Source: Streptomyces wuyuanensis
GTDB lineage: Bacteria > Actinomycetota > Actinomycetes > Streptomycetales > Streptomycetaceae
Length of the DNA: 64,000 nt
Direction of reading: 5' to 3'
Assembly (NCBI RefSeq): GCF_900103455.1
Contig: NZ_FNHI01000010.1
Coordinates: 186,001-250,000 of the forward strand
Below are positions 8,077 to 16,847 of the stretch, piece after piece. Below the pieces are notes generated by a model that saw only the letters and a list, made by a program, of their open reading frames with translations, had not been told where the DNA came from and made no database searches. How positions within the stretch are numbered: position 1 is the first letter of the stretch; every line of letters starts with the position of its first letter. The translations under genes and the position numbers were made by a program.

Positions 8077-9294
8077 TCAGTGGCGGCCTGTGGCGATCGG
8101 AACCGGCTCGGAGGCGGCCGATCCCGCGATCACCCGGCTGGCCCTGCGTCCGTCCCGGCGCTCGAGGGCGCTGGAGAGCACCGCCAGGACCAGCGCCGAA
8201 CCGGCGAGCAGCGCGCCCACCCAGTTCGGAGCGGTGAAGCCGAGACCGGCCGCGATGACGATGCCGCCCAGCCAGGCGGCGAGCGCGTTGCCGAGGTTGA
8301 AGGCGCCGATGTTGACGGCCGAGGCCAGAGTGGGCGCTCCCGACGCCTGGTCGAGGACGCGCTTCTGGAGCGGCGGGACGGTGGCGAAGCCCAGCCCACC
8401 CACGAGCGCGATGGTCACGGCCGCCGCGATCTTGTTCTGCGCGGTGAAGGTGAACAGTGCCAGCACCATGGCCAGGGATCCGAGCGAGACGTACAGCAGC
8501 GGCATCAGCGCGCGATCGGCGAACTTCCCACCGATCAGGTTGCCGCCGACCATGCCCAGGCCGAAGAGAACGAGCAGCCAGGTCACGGAGCCATCGGCGA
8601 AGCCTGCGACCTCGGTCATCATCGGCGTGATGTAGGTGATCGCGGCGAAGACGCCGCCGAAGCCGAGCACCGTCATCGCCATGGCCAGCAACACCTGCAC
8701 ATTGCGGAAGGCGGCCATCTCGTGTCGCAGCCGTACCCCTTCGGGCCTGGGCTGCTCCGGAACCAGCTTGGCGACGCCCGCGAGTCCCAGTACGCCGAGT
8801 CCGGCCACGATCAGGAACGTGGCTCGCCAGCCGATGCTCTGGCCGATGAAGGTGCCCAACGGGACGCCGACGACATTCGCGACGGTCAGGCCGGTGAACA
8901 TCATCGCGATCGCACCGGCCTTCTTCTCCGGAGCCACCAGGTCGGCCGCGACGACCGAGCCGATGCCGAAGAAGGCTCCGTGAGCGAGCGAGGCCACCAC
9001 ACGGCCGGCGAGCATGACGCCGAAGACGGGAGCGACGGCCGAGAGCACGTTGCCCACGATGAAGAGGCCCATCAGCAGCATCAGCATCCGCTTGCGGGAC
9101 ATCTTGGTGCCGAGGACGGTCATCAGAGGTGCCCCCAGGACCACTCCGAGGGCATACCCGGTCACGAGGAAGCCGGCGGTGGGTATCGAGACCTGGTAGT
9201 CGTTCGCGACCTCGGGCAGCAAGCCCATGATCACGAACTCGGTGGTTCCGATACCGAATGCCCCGATGGCGAGGGCGAGGAGGGCGAGCGGCAT
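8077..9294 (-). CDS. MFS drug/sugar efflux transporter (AraJ-like)
   Basis: 405 residues, about 12 transmembrane helices. The start, IGAFGIGTTEFVIMGLLPEVA, is the signature of the DHA1 sub-family that includes AraJ and chloramphenicol exporters. The motif-A-like loop GTKMSRKRML lies between helices 2 and 3, and the motif-C-like VGVPLGTFIG in helix 5 is typical of antiporters. It is divergent from a MarR regulator across 180 bases with repeated ATTGCA motifs, the classic arrangement of a MarR-controlled efflux pump. Substrate unknown. Confidence 0.9.
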   Translation of the reverse strand: MPLALLALAIGAFGIGTTEFVIMGLLPEVANDYQVSIPTAGFLVTGYALGVVLGAPLMTVLGTKMSRKRMLMLLMGLFIVGNVLSAVAPVFGVMLAGRVVASLAHGAFFGIGSVVAADLVAPEKKAGAIAMMFTGLTVANVVGVPLGTFIGQSIGWRATFLIVAGLGVLGLAGVAKLVPEQPRPEGVRLRHEMAAFRNVQVLLAMAMTVLGFGGVFAAITYITPMMTEVAGFADGSVTWLLVLFGLGMVGGNLIGGKFADRALMPLLYVSLGSLAMVLALFTFTAQNKIAAAVTIALVGGLGFATVPPLQKRVLDQASGAPTLASAVNIGAFNLGNALAAWLGGIVIAAGLGFTAPNWVGALLAGSALVLAVLSSALERRDGRRASRVIAGSAASEPVPIATGRH

Positions 9295-9316
9295 GGGGTG
9301 GTCACCTTCTCAAACG

Positions 9317-9386
9317 ATTGCACTTGCGCCTTACAAGCGTCGACAATAATTGCAGACGCATTTAATTGCAAGCGCGGGCTATTGCA
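9317..9386. promoter_or_regulatory. MarR/MFS divergent operator with phased ATTGCA repeats
   Basis: ATTGCA occurs at 9317-9322, 9349-9354, 9365-9370 and 9381-9386, all on a 16-bp register (one register position, 9333, is degenerate). The stretch is AT-rich against a GC-rich background and separates the divergent MFS and MarR genes. It is the likely binding region of the MarR protein; the regulatory role is inference. Confidence 0.55.
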
Positions 9387-9474
9387 TCAGTCGTCTACTC
9401 TTGGAGTCGCGCCACTCCGCAGGGGTCGAGGCCCCGGCCCGCAGACACTCCTGGACGGAACGGAGGAGAGATCG

Positions 9475-9966
9475 ATGACAGCGACGGACCCGGCACTCAC
9501 CGCACTCGCCCAGAGCTGGTGCGCACTCTCCCTGCTGCACGGCAGGATCGAGAGCCACATCGAGCGGGCCCTCCAGTCGCATCACGATCTGAGCGTGCGC
9601 GAGTACTCGCTGCTGGACGTGCTCAGCCGTCAGCACAGCGGCCCGGGCGGCCACCTCCAGATGAAGCAGGTCGCCGACGCCGTGGTGCTCAGCCAGAGCG
9701 CCACCACCCGCCTCGTCACCCGGCTCGAGGACCGTGGGCTGCTCAGCCGCTACCTGTGCGACACGGACCGCCGCGGTATCTACACCGACGTCACCGAGGC
9801 CGGACTCGAACTGCTCGCGTCGGCCCGGCCGACGAACGACCGTGCACTGCGTGAGGCGCTCGACGAAGCGGCGAAGGACCCAGAGCTGGCTCCGCTCGTC
9901 CGGGCGGTCGAAGAGCTGAAGATTCCCGCATCCACGGTTGCGGCCCCTGCCGGCGCCTCCGTGTGA
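9475..9966 (+). CDS. MarR-family transcriptional regulator
   Basis: 163 residues with the MarR winged helix: a dimer helix at the N-terminus, the recognition region MKQVADAVVLSQSATTRLVTRLEDRGLL (about 62-90) and a wing ending near YLCDTDRRGIYTDVTEAG. Start ATG 9475 is preceded by GGAGGAGAG. Divergent from an MFS exporter, so it probably represses that gene and itself through the intergenic repeats. The ligand is unknown. Confidence 0.92.
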   Translation: MTATDPALTALAQSWCALSLLHGRIESHIERALQSHHDLSVREYSLLDVLSRQHSGPGGHLQMKQVADAVVLSQSATTRLVTRLEDRGLLSRYLCDTDRRGIYTDVTEAGLELLASARPTNDRALREALDEAAKDPELAPLVRAVEELKIPASTVAAPAGASV

Positions 9967-10013
9967 CGAACCGCCCCTGCGCGTGGTGATCGGCGGCGCA
10001 TAGGGTGCGGATC

Positions 10014-10466
10014 ATGAGCGATCTGCGGATACGGCCCGCCTCCCCCTCCGACATCCCCGCGATCGTGGCGATGCTCGCCGACGATCCGCTGGGAGCGCAG
10101 CGCGAGTCGCTCGACGACCCGACCCCCTACCTGGCTGCGTTCGCACGACTCGCAGAAGACCCGAACCAGCACCTCGTGGTCGCCGACCGTGACGGCCGTA
10201 CCGTCGGCACCCTGCAGCTCACCATCATTCCGGGGCTGTCCCGCCGCGGCGCCACCCGCTCGATCATCGAAGCGGTGCGGATCCATGCCGACGAGCGGGG
10301 CAGCGGGCTCGGCACCCAGCTCATCGAGTGGGCGGTCGAGGAGTCACGGCGACAAGGCTGCCGCCTGGTCCAGTTGACGTCCGACGTTTCCCGCACCGAC
10401 GCCCACCGCTTCTACGAGCGCCTGGGGTTCGAGGCATCGCACCTGGGCTTCAAGCTGGTGCTCTGA
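10014..10466 (+). CDS. GNAT-family N-acetyltransferase
   Basis: 150 residues, single GNAT domain. The acetyl-CoA binding loop is the segment ADERGSGLGTQLIEWA (about 90-105) and the closing motif is the segment TDAHRFYERLGFEAS (about 128-142). ATG 10014 is chosen; GTG 10005 is the alternative. Its 3' end is 30 bases before a parS site and it converges with the serine hydrolase gene. Substrate not predictable. Confidence 0.88.
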   Translation: MSDLRIRPASPSDIPAIVAMLADDPLGAQRESLDDPTPYLAAFARLAEDPNQHLVVADRDGRTVGTLQLTIIPGLSRRGATRSIIEAVRIHADERGSGLGTQLIEWAVEESRRQGCRLVQLTSDVSRTDAHRFYERLGFEASHLGFKLVL

Positions 10467-10495
10467 CACCTTGACCGGACCCGGCCGGCAACGGG

Positions 10496-10509
10496 GTTTC
10501 ACGTGAAAC
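10496..10509. promoter_or_regulatory. parS centromere site 2
   Basis: Perfect GTTTCACGTGAAAC in the short gap between the convergent acetyltransferase and serine-hydrolase genes. Confidence 0.93.
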
Positions 10510-10563
10510 GGCCACTCCGGCCGGGACGGAAGGTCCCGACCAGGGGCATGTGGAAGCCGCTCG

Positions 10564-11946
10564 TCAGCTGGACAGACCCCGCCAGCCTCCCTCGTCCACG
10601 CCACCGGGCACCTCGGCAGCCGGGTCGTACGGATCCCTGGTGAAGACGAAGGAGCCCAGGTCGAGATGGATCAACCCGCCGTCCGGACGGCGCACCACGC
10701 GCAGGGTTTCGCCCGCGAAGTACCCGTCCAGCCCGGTCCATGTCCCGTTCTGGCCGGCGCGGAACCGCGAGCCCCGGCCGTTGCCCGACAAGGGGTACAA
10801 CTCGACGCCGCACTCCGCGACGAGCTTCAGCCCGAAGGCTGAGGTTCCCCAGTACCAGGCGCCCGTCAGCTCCAGCAGCGCCTCGTCCACCACCGGCATA
10901 GGGCGCCAAGGCTCCGGGAACCGAGGCTCCGCCTCCACAACGATGTGGACGAGATCCGCCGCCGCGGCCGCCGGAAGCGGACCCGATGTCGCATTGGCGA
11001 GCACCACCGCGGCCACGCCCTCCTCCGCGTCCGCCCAGAGGCAGGCGACGAATCCCGGCAACGACCCTGTGTGGCCGATGAGCGTACGCCCGTTCCTTCG
11101 GACGATCTGAAGGCCGAGTCCGTAGGTGCTGTCCCAGTCCCCGGCTTCCGCCGGGGCGGACGCCGTCCGCATCTCGCGTACGGAACCCGGGCCCAGCACC
11201 CGTTCATCGCCTTCGACGAGGAATCCGGCGAACCGGCAGAGGTCCGCGGCGGTCGACCAGAGCTGACCCGCCGGGGCCATCAGTCCCAGGTCCTGGGCCG
11301 GTTCGGACATCAACGCATCCGCCCACGGGTGCACCGCCCATCCGCTCGCATGAGGCTGCTGGGGGTCGCAGCTCGTACGGCGCATACCCAGCGGCTCAAG
11401 GAGCTCACATCGCAGTACCTCCTCCCACGGCTTCCCCCGAACCGCCTCGATCAGTGAACCCAGCAGCGTGTAACCGGTGTTGGAGTAGTGGTGGCGCCGA
11501 CCGGCCGGGTGCACCACTGGCCGCTCACCGAGCACATCGGCCAGTTCCGGGCGAAGCGATCCGGGCGGGCGCTCCCACCACGGGGCCGGACTCTCGGCCG
11601 CAAGACCCGCACTGTGGGAGAGGAGTTGGGCAATGGTCGCCTCCCCCACGCCCGTTCCCGGCAGGTACTTGTCGAGCGGATCGTTCAGATCGAGCAGTCC
11701 TTCGTCCCGCAGCCTCAGGACGAGCACGGCGGTGAACGTCTTGGTGAGGGAACCGATGCGGTACTGGGTGTCCGCGTCCGGCGCGTCTTCCTCGGTACAA
11801 CTGCGGGCGCCGCTCCACACGGGACGTCCGTCCCTGGCGACCGCCCCGACGAGAGACGGGGCGCGCCCCTCGGACTGTGCGACGGCGACACGGTGCAGCA
11901 GGGCGCGCTCGGTGCTGGGCAGCAGCGCTTCGAAAGGTGAGGTCAT
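10564..11946 (-). CDS. beta-lactamase-like serine hydrolase (class C / D,D-peptidase family)
   Basis: 460 residues. The three penicillin-recognising motifs are visible: SLTK (S-x-x-K, about residue 66-69), YSN in HHYSNTGYTLL (about 156-158) and HTG near 311-313 in place of KTG, the pattern of the class C beta-lactamase/esterase group. No signal peptide is evident, so it is probably a cytosolic esterase or peptidase and not a secreted lactamase. A ~110-residue C-terminal extension resembles the lipocalin-like tail of some family members. Located between a GNAT gene and dnaB. Confidence 0.85.
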   Translation of the reverse strand: MTSPFEALLPSTERALLHRVAVAQSEGRAPSLVGAVARDGRPVWSGARSCTEEDAPDADTQYRIGSLTKTFTAVLVLRLRDEGLLDLNDPLDKYLPGTGVGEATIAQLLSHSAGLAAESPAPWWERPPGSLRPELADVLGERPVVHPAGRRHHYSNTGYTLLGSLIEAVRGKPWEEVLRCELLEPLGMRRTSCDPQQPHASGWAVHPWADALMSEPAQDLGLMAPAGQLWSTAADLCRFAGFLVEGDERVLGPGSVREMRTASAPAEAGDWDSTYGLGLQIVRRNGRTLIGHTGSLPGFVACLWADAEEGVAAVVLANATSGPLPAAAAADLVHIVVEAEPRFPEPWRPMPVVDEALLELTGAWYWGTSAFGLKLVAECGVELYPLSGNGRGSRFRAGQNGTWTGLDGYFAGETLRVVRRPDGGLIHLDLGSFVFTRDPYDPAAEVPGGVDEGGWRGLSS

Positions 11947-12008
11947 GGACCAGATCTATCCGACAGCGCGGTCCGGGTCGACCGCACCCCGCTGCCGAGC
12001 CCGGACAC

Positions 12009-13496
12009 TCAGGTCTGGGCCATGTCCACGAAGCGCGAGTAGTGGCCCTGGAACGCGACCGTGATGGTCGCCGTCGGACCGTTTCGGTGCTTGGCCACGA
12101 TCAGGTCCGCCTCGCCCGCGCGCGGCGATTCCTTCTCGTAGGCGTCCTCCCGGTGCAGCAGGATGACCATGTCCGCGTCCTGCTCGATGGAGCCGGACTC
12201 GCGCAGGTCCGAGACCATCGGCTTCTTGTCCGTACGCTGCTCGGGACCACGGTTCAGCTGCGAGAGGGCGATCACCGGGACCTCCAGCTCCTTGGCCAGC
12301 AGCTTGAGGTTTCGGGACATGTCCGAGACCTCCTGCTGCCGGCTCTCCGCCCGCTTGGAGCCACCGGACTGCATCAGCTGCAGATAGTCGATGACGACGA
12401 GCCTCAGATCGTTGCGCTGCTTGAGACGCCGGCATTTCGCGCGGATCTCCATCATCGAGAGGTTCGGGGAGTCGTCGATGTAGAGCGGCGCCTGGGAGAC
12501 ATCCGGCATACGACGGGCGAGCCGGGTCCAGTCCTCGTCCGTCATCGTGCCGGAGCGCATGTGGTGCAGGGCGACGCGCGCCTCGGCGGACAGCAGTCGC
12601 ATCGCGATCTCGTTGCGCCCCATCTCGAGGGAGAAGATCACGCTGGGCAGATTGTTCTTGATCGACGCCGCCCGTGCGAAGTCCAGCGCGAGCGTCGACT
12701 TGCCCATCGCGGGACGGGCGGCGATGACGATCATCTGGCCGGGGTGCAGACCGTTGGTCAACGAGTCGAAGTCGGTGAACCCGGTCGGGACTCCGGTCAT
12801 CTCGCCACTGCGGGAGCCGATCGCCTCGATCTCGTCGAGGGCTCCCTCCATGATCTCGCCGAGCGGCAGATAGTCCTCGCTGGTGCGCTGCTCGGTAACC
12901 GCATAGATCTCGGCCTGGGCCGAGTTCACGATCTCGTCGACGTCGCCGTCGGCCGCGTATCCCATCTGTGTGATGCGCGTGCCCGCCTCGACCAGGCGTC
13001 GCAGTACGGCACGCTCGTGCACGATCTCCGCGTAGTACGAGGCGTTCGCGGCCGTCGGAACCGACTGGACGAGCGTGTGCAGATAGGAGGCCCCGCCGAC
13101 ACGGGTGATCTCACCGCGCTTGGTCAGCTCGGCGGCGACGGTGATGGGGTCCGCAGGCTCGCCCTTGGCGTAAAGATCGAGGATCGCCTGGTAGACGGTC
13201 TCGTGCGCGGGCCGGTAGAAGTCATGGCCCTTGATGATCTCGACGACGTCGGCGATGGCGTCCTTGGACAGGAGCATGCCGCCGAGGACGGACTGTTCGG
13301 CGTCGAGGTCCTGCGGGGGAACTCGTTCGAAGCCCGGTGAACCGTCGTCCCACGCGACGCTCTCGCGTCCGCGCTCGTGCTGCTCCTCGCGGCCGCCGCG
13401 TCCACGGCCCTCTCCTCGGCGGGGCCGGGAGACGGGCAGACGGTCACCCGGACCGAGATCGGTCCAGGGCTCGTCAAGGGGCTCGGGAACGCTCAC
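12009..13496 (-). CDS. dnaB: replicative DNA helicase DnaB
   Basis: 495 residues. An actinobacterial Arg/Glu-rich N-terminal extension (1-55) precedes the DnaB N-domain (about 60-165), linker helix and RecA-like motor: Walker A ARPAMGKST, Walker B VVIDYLQLM, and SQLNRG motif. No intein interrupts the Walker A site. Start is GTG 13496, preceded by GGGAGGAGG. DnaB unwinds DNA at the fork. The gene is about 35 kb from oriC and reads away from it. A cluster of DnaA boxes lies 150-240 bases upstream of the start. Confidence 0.97.
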   Translation of the reverse strand: MSVPEPLDEPWTDLGPGDRLPVSRPRRGEGRGRGGREEQHERGRESVAWDDGSPGFERVPPQDLDAEQSVLGGMLLSKDAIADVVEIIKGHDFYRPAHETVYQAILDLYAKGEPADPITVAAELTKRGEITRVGGASYLHTLVQSVPTAANASYYAEIVHERAVLRRLVEAGTRITQMGYAADGDVDEIVNSAQAEIYAVTEQRTSEDYLPLGEIMEGALDEIEAIGSRSGEMTGVPTGFTDFDSLTNGLHPGQMIVIAARPAMGKSTLALDFARAASIKNNLPSVIFSLEMGRNEIAMRLLSAEARVALHHMRSGTMTDEDWTRLARRMPDVSQAPLYIDDSPNLSMMEIRAKCRRLKQRNDLRLVVIDYLQLMQSGGSKRAESRQQEVSDMSRNLKLLAKELEVPVIALSQLNRGPEQRTDKKPMVSDLRESGSIEQDADMVILLHREDAYEKESPRAGEADLIVAKHRNGPTATITVAFQGHYSRFVDMAQT

Positions 13497-13643
13497 CGGC
13501 CGCCTCCTCCCGTCCGCTCCGCGGACCTCTGCGTGGCACTCTTTTTAGGACACGGCACTGACAACACGAGAGGCCCGATTCCGCTTCGCGGCACATCGGG
13601 CGCCGGTCCACGGTAGGGCCGTCGGCACCGTCAGCCAATCTGG

Positions 13644-13732
13644 TTATCCACAGGCCGTGTGGACGACGGAGCAGATGCTGTGGAGAACCCTGCGGAACCT
13701 GTGCACGGAGCGGGGGACAGCACTGTGGACAA
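13644..13732. promoter_or_regulatory. DnaA-box cluster upstream of dnaB
   Basis: Within a 424-base gap between divergent dnaB and MATE genes there are TTATCCACA (13644-13652), TGTGGACGA (13658-13666), TGTGGAGAA (13679-13687) and the exact inverse of the preferred Streptomyces box, TGTGGACAA (13724-13732). Weaker matches follow near 13788 and 13897. DnaA could regulate dnaB or be titrated here; that is inference. Nothing else was recognised in the gap. Confidence 0.65.
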
Positions 13733-13920
13733 AGTCATAGGACTCACTTCACACCTACTCTGACCTGCTTCTTTTCCGTCCACCGGCTGTGGGGGAGAAA
13801 AACTTCCCCAGCCGGATCAAGATCAGAACAAACGGCGCACAGCAGAAGCCGCATCCCGGGATTCGGTAAGGACTACTGCCTCATTGCATCTCTTACCTGT
13901 GGAAGATTAGATTGGTGCCC

Positions 13921-15258
13921 ATGACACAGGCCCCTGCGGCGTCCAGATCCAGCCGCCGACGACATGATCGCGAGATCATCGCGCTCGCCGTCCCAGCCTT
14001 CGGAGCGCTCGTCGCAGAGCCCCTGTTCGTGATGGTCGACAGCGCGATCGTGGGCCATCTCGGGACCCCACAGCTCGCCGGACTGGGTATCGCGGCCGCT
14101 CTGCTGATGACGGCCGTCAGTGTCTTCGTCTTCCTCGCCTATGCCACCACCGCCGCAGTCGCACGCCGAGTGGGCGCGGGCGATCTGAGCGCCGCCATCC
14201 GCCAGGGCATGGACGGCATCTGGCTGGCGCTGCTGCTCGGAGCCGCAGTCGTCGCGGTCACGTTGCCCGCGGCACCATGGCTGGTCAACGTCTTCGGAGC
14301 GTCCGACACGGCCGCTCCTTACGCCATCACCTATCTGCGCATCTCGAGCTTCGGCATCCCCGCCATGCTCGTGGTCATGGCTGCCACCGGTGTCCTGCGC
14401 GGCCTCCAGGACACCCGTACTCCCCTGTATGTGGCGATCGGTGGCTTCGCCGCCAACGGGGCCCTCAATCTCGGCCTTGTCTACGGCGCTGGGCTCGGCA
14501 TCGCCGGCTCCGCCTGGGGCACGGTCATCGCCCAGTGCGGAATGGCCGCCGCCTACCTCGTGGTGGTCATCCGCGGCGCACATCGCCACGGCGCCTCGCT
14601 GCGCCCGGACGCCGGCGGCATACGGGCGAGTGCCCAGGCAGGTGTGCCGCTGCTCATCCGTACGCTCTCCCTGCGAGCCGTGCTGCTGATCGCCACCGCC
14701 GTCGCCGCCCGTCTGAGCGACACCAGCATCGCCGCGCACCAGATCATCCTCTCGCTGTGGAGCCTTACGGCCTTCGCTCTGGACGCGATCGCGATCGCCG
14801 GCCAGGCCATCATCGGCCGCTATCTGGGCGCCGACGATCCCGCCGGTGCGCGAGCCGCGTGTCGGCGCATGGTGGAGTGGGGAATCGCCTCGGGCGTAGT
14901 GCTCGGAGTCCTGATCGTGCTGGCACGTCCGCTGTTCATCCCCCTCTTCACCAGCGACCCCGCGGTGAGGGACGCCCTGCTGCCGGCACTGCTCGTGGTG
15001 GCCCTGTCCCAGCCCATCGCCGGTGTGGTGTTCGTTCTCGACGGTGTGCTGATGGGCGCCGGTGACGGCCCCTATCTGGCTGGGGCCATGCTGGTCACCC
15101 TCGCGGTGTTCGCGCCGGCTGCCTTCCTGGTGCCGGTCCTCGGCGGCGGGCTCACCGCCCTCTGGTGGGCCATGACCCTCATGATGGCGGTCCGTTTGGC
15201 GACCCTTTGGCTACGGGCCCGCTCAGGCCGCTGGATCGTGACGGGAGCAACGCGCTGA
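13921..15258 (+). CDS. MATE-family efflux transporter (DinF-like)
   Basis: 445 residues with about 12 membrane helices in two similar halves. The opening EIIALAVPAFGALVAEPLFVMVDSAIVG and QDTRTPLY loop are typical of the DinF branch of MATE Na+ or H+ antiporters. ATG 13921 is used; in-frame GTG 13915 or TTG 13912 have a better-placed GGAAG and are possible. Divergent from dnaB across a DnaA-box cluster, followed by a parS site and then convergent rplI. Substrate unknown. Confidence 0.9.
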   Translation: MTQAPAASRSSRRRHDREIIALAVPAFGALVAEPLFVMVDSAIVGHLGTPQLAGLGIAAALLMTAVSVFVFLAYATTAAVARRVGAGDLSAAIRQGMDGIWLALLLGAAVVAVTLPAAPWLVNVFGASDTAAPYAITYLRISSFGIPAMLVVMAATGVLRGLQDTRTPLYVAIGGFAANGALNLGLVYGAGLGIAGSAWGTVIAQCGMAAAYLVVVIRGAHRHGASLRPDAGGIRASAQAGVPLLIRTLSLRAVLLIATAVAARLSDTSIAAHQIILSLWSLTAFALDAIAIAGQAIIGRYLGADDPAGARAACRRMVEWGIASGVVLGVLIVLARPLFIPLFTSDPAVRDALLPALLVVALSQPIAGVVFVLDGVLMGAGDGPYLAGAMLVTLAVFAPAAFLVPVLGGGLTALWWAMTLMMAVRLATLWLRARSGRWIVTGATR

Positions 15259-15266
15259 CGAGCGGT

Positions 15267-15280
15267 GTTTCACGTGAAAC
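15267..15280. promoter_or_regulatory. parS centromere site 3
   Basis: Perfect GTTTCACGTGAAAC, 9 bases after the MATE stop. Flanks extend the symmetry (GCGG...CCGC) with one mismatch. Confidence 0.93.
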
Positions 15281-15378
15281 GCCGCTTCCCCTCGCGGGAT
15301 CCGGCTCCCCATGGCGGTGAAGCGTCCGCAGGCACGGTCATGGCGCGTACCTGAGCGACAAGCGCGCCACGTACAACA

Positions 15379-15410
15379 AGAGGGCCGCACCCGGACGGGT
15401 GCGGCCCTCT
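15379..15410 (-). terminator. terminator of the rpsF-ssb-rpsR-rplI operon
   Basis: Perfect 14-bp stem (15379-15392 with 15397-15410) and a 4-base loop, 23 bases beyond the rplI stop in the leftward direction. It may also stop rightward transcription from the MATE gene. Confidence 0.9.
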
Positions 15411-15433
15411 CATGCTGCTCTGCGGGCAGTCGC

Positions 15434-15880
15434 TCAGGCGGCGACGACCTCGACGCCGAGCTTCGCGGCGACCTCGGGGTGCAGGCGCACGGACACCTGG
15501 TGCGAGCCCAGGGTCTTGATCGGCGCACCGAGCTCGACACGACGCTTGTCGACCTCCGGGCCACCGGCGGCCTTGATCGCCGAAGCGATGTCGCCCGGGG
15601 TGACGGAGCCGAACAGGCGGCCGGCGTCGCCGGAGCGAACGGCCAGACGCACCTTCACGCCCTCGAGGCGGGCCTTGATCTCGTTGGCCTGCTCGATGGT
15701 CGCGATCTCGTGGATCTTGCGGGCGCGGCGAATCTGCTCGACGTCCTTCTCGCCACCCTTGGTCCAGCGGATCGCGAAACCGCGCGGGACCAGGTAGTTG
15801 CGAGCGTAGCCGTCCTTGACGTCGACGACGTCGCCGGCAGCGCCGAGGCCGGAAACCTCGTGGGTGAGGATGATCTTCAT
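15434..15880 (-). CDS. rplI: 50S ribosomal protein bL9
   Basis: 148 residues, the full length of bL9. The N-terminal signature MKIILTHEVSGLGAAGDVVDVKDGYARNYL-type start (residues 1-30) is clear, with a central helix and C-terminal rRNA-binding domain. Last gene of the leftward rpsF-ssb-rpsR-rplI operon, 18 bases after rpsR. Confidence 0.98.
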   Translation of the reverse strand: MKIILTHEVSGLGAAGDVVDVKDGYARNYLVPRGFAIRWTKGGEKDVEQIRRARKIHEIATIEQANEIKARLEGVKVRLAVRSGDAGRLFGSVTPGDIASAIKAAGGPEVDKRRVELGAPIKTLGSHQVSVRLHPEVAAKLGVEVVAA

Positions 15881-15898
15881 GTTTCTGTCACCCTTCCC

Positions 15899-16135
15899 TT
15901 AGCGCGCGGTGGACGTGTAGGGCAGCAGCGCCATCTCACGGCTGTTCTTGACGGCCGTGGCGACGTCACGCTGGTGCTGCGTGCAGTTGCCGGTCACGCG
16001 GCGGGCACGGATCTTGCCGCGGTCGGAAATGAACTTCCGCAGCATGTTCGTGTCCTTGTAGTCCACGTACGTGACCTTGTCCTTGCAGAAAGCGCAGACC
16101 TTCTTCTTCGGCTTGCGCACAGGCGGCTTCGCCAT
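15899..16135 (-). CDS. rpsR: 30S ribosomal protein bS18 (cysteine-containing form)
   Basis: 78 residues. Carries CAFC near 14-17 and C-x2-H at about 51-54 (CTQH), a possible zinc site marking it as the C+ paralogue; actinomycetes often carry a second, zinc-free copy elsewhere. Binds 16S rRNA next to bS6. Third gene of the operon, behind ssb. Not in doubt as bS18; zinc binding is inferred. Confidence 0.97.
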   Translation of the reverse strand: MAKPPVRKPKKKVCAFCKDKVTYVDYKDTNMLRKFISDRGKIRARRVTGNCTQHQRDVATAVKNSREMALLPYTSTAR

Positions 16136-16192
16136 GGTGTTTCTCCTGTGTGATCAAGAAGTTGGGGTACGAGCTCCCCAGGGAACGGATCC

Positions 16193-16774
16193 CTAGAAAG
16201 GAGGCTCGTCCGAGTAGCCGCCGCCGGAGCCTCCGCCCCAGCCGCCACCGCCGCCGCCCTGCTGCTGCTGACCGCCGGCCGGCGCACTGGTGGCCCAGGG
16301 GTCGTCGGCGGGAGCACCGCCGCCGCCCTGCTGCTGGCCACCGCCGGGACCGCCGCCCCAGCCGCCGCCCTGCTGCTGGCCACCGCCGTAGCCGCCCTGG
16401 CCACCGCGGCCGGTCGTCTTGGTGACCTTGGCCGTGGCGTTCTTGAGGCTGGGGCCGACTTCCTCGACGTCCAGCTCGTAGACCGTGCGCTTGACTCCCT
16501 CACGGTCCTCGTAGGACCGCTGCTTCAGCCGGCCCTGCACGACGACGCGCATGCCTCGCTGGAGCGACTCGGCGACGTTCTCCGCCGCCTGACGCCAGAC
16601 CGAGCAGGTGAGGAAGAGGCTCTCGCCGTCCTTCCACTCGTTGGTCTGGCGGTCGAAGGTGCGGGGGGTGGACGCGACACGGAACTTCGCGACCGCCGCA
16701 CCGGACGGGGTGAAGCGCAGCTCGGGGTCGTCGACGAGATTGCCGACGACCGTGATGACGGTCTCGCCTGCCAT
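16193..16774 (-). CDS. ssb: single-stranded DNA-binding protein
   Basis: 193 residues. OB-fold at 1-110 (VITVVGNLVDDPELRFTPSG at the start), then a Gly/Gln-rich flexible tail built from repeated GGQQQGGG-like segments, ending in the acidic tip DEPPF, which in SSB proteins recruits partner enzymes. The tail repeats are visible in DNA as near-identical direct repeats around 16255-16385. Encoded between rpsF and rpsR, the standard bacterial arrangement. Two Streptomyces SSBs are common; this is the essential operon copy. Confidence 0.97.
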   Translation of the reverse strand: MAGETVITVVGNLVDDPELRFTPSGAAVAKFRVASTPRTFDRQTNEWKDGESLFLTCSVWRQAAENVAESLQRGMRVVVQGRLKQRSYEDREGVKRTVYELDVEEVGPSLKNATAKVTKTTGRGGQGGYGGGQQQGGGWGGGPGGGQQQGGGGAPADDPWATSAPAGGQQQQGGGGGGWGGGSGGGYSDEPPF

Positions 16775-16847
16775 GGGTGAACCTCTCGGCGGGATTGCTT
16801 CTGGCTGCTTGCTGCTACTCGAACCCGATGACCTCTGAGCTAGGTGC

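Noticed and set aside
16200..16400. Direct repeats as possible CRISPR or mobile repeats
   Set aside because: They are coding repeats of the Gly/Gln-rich SSB tail.
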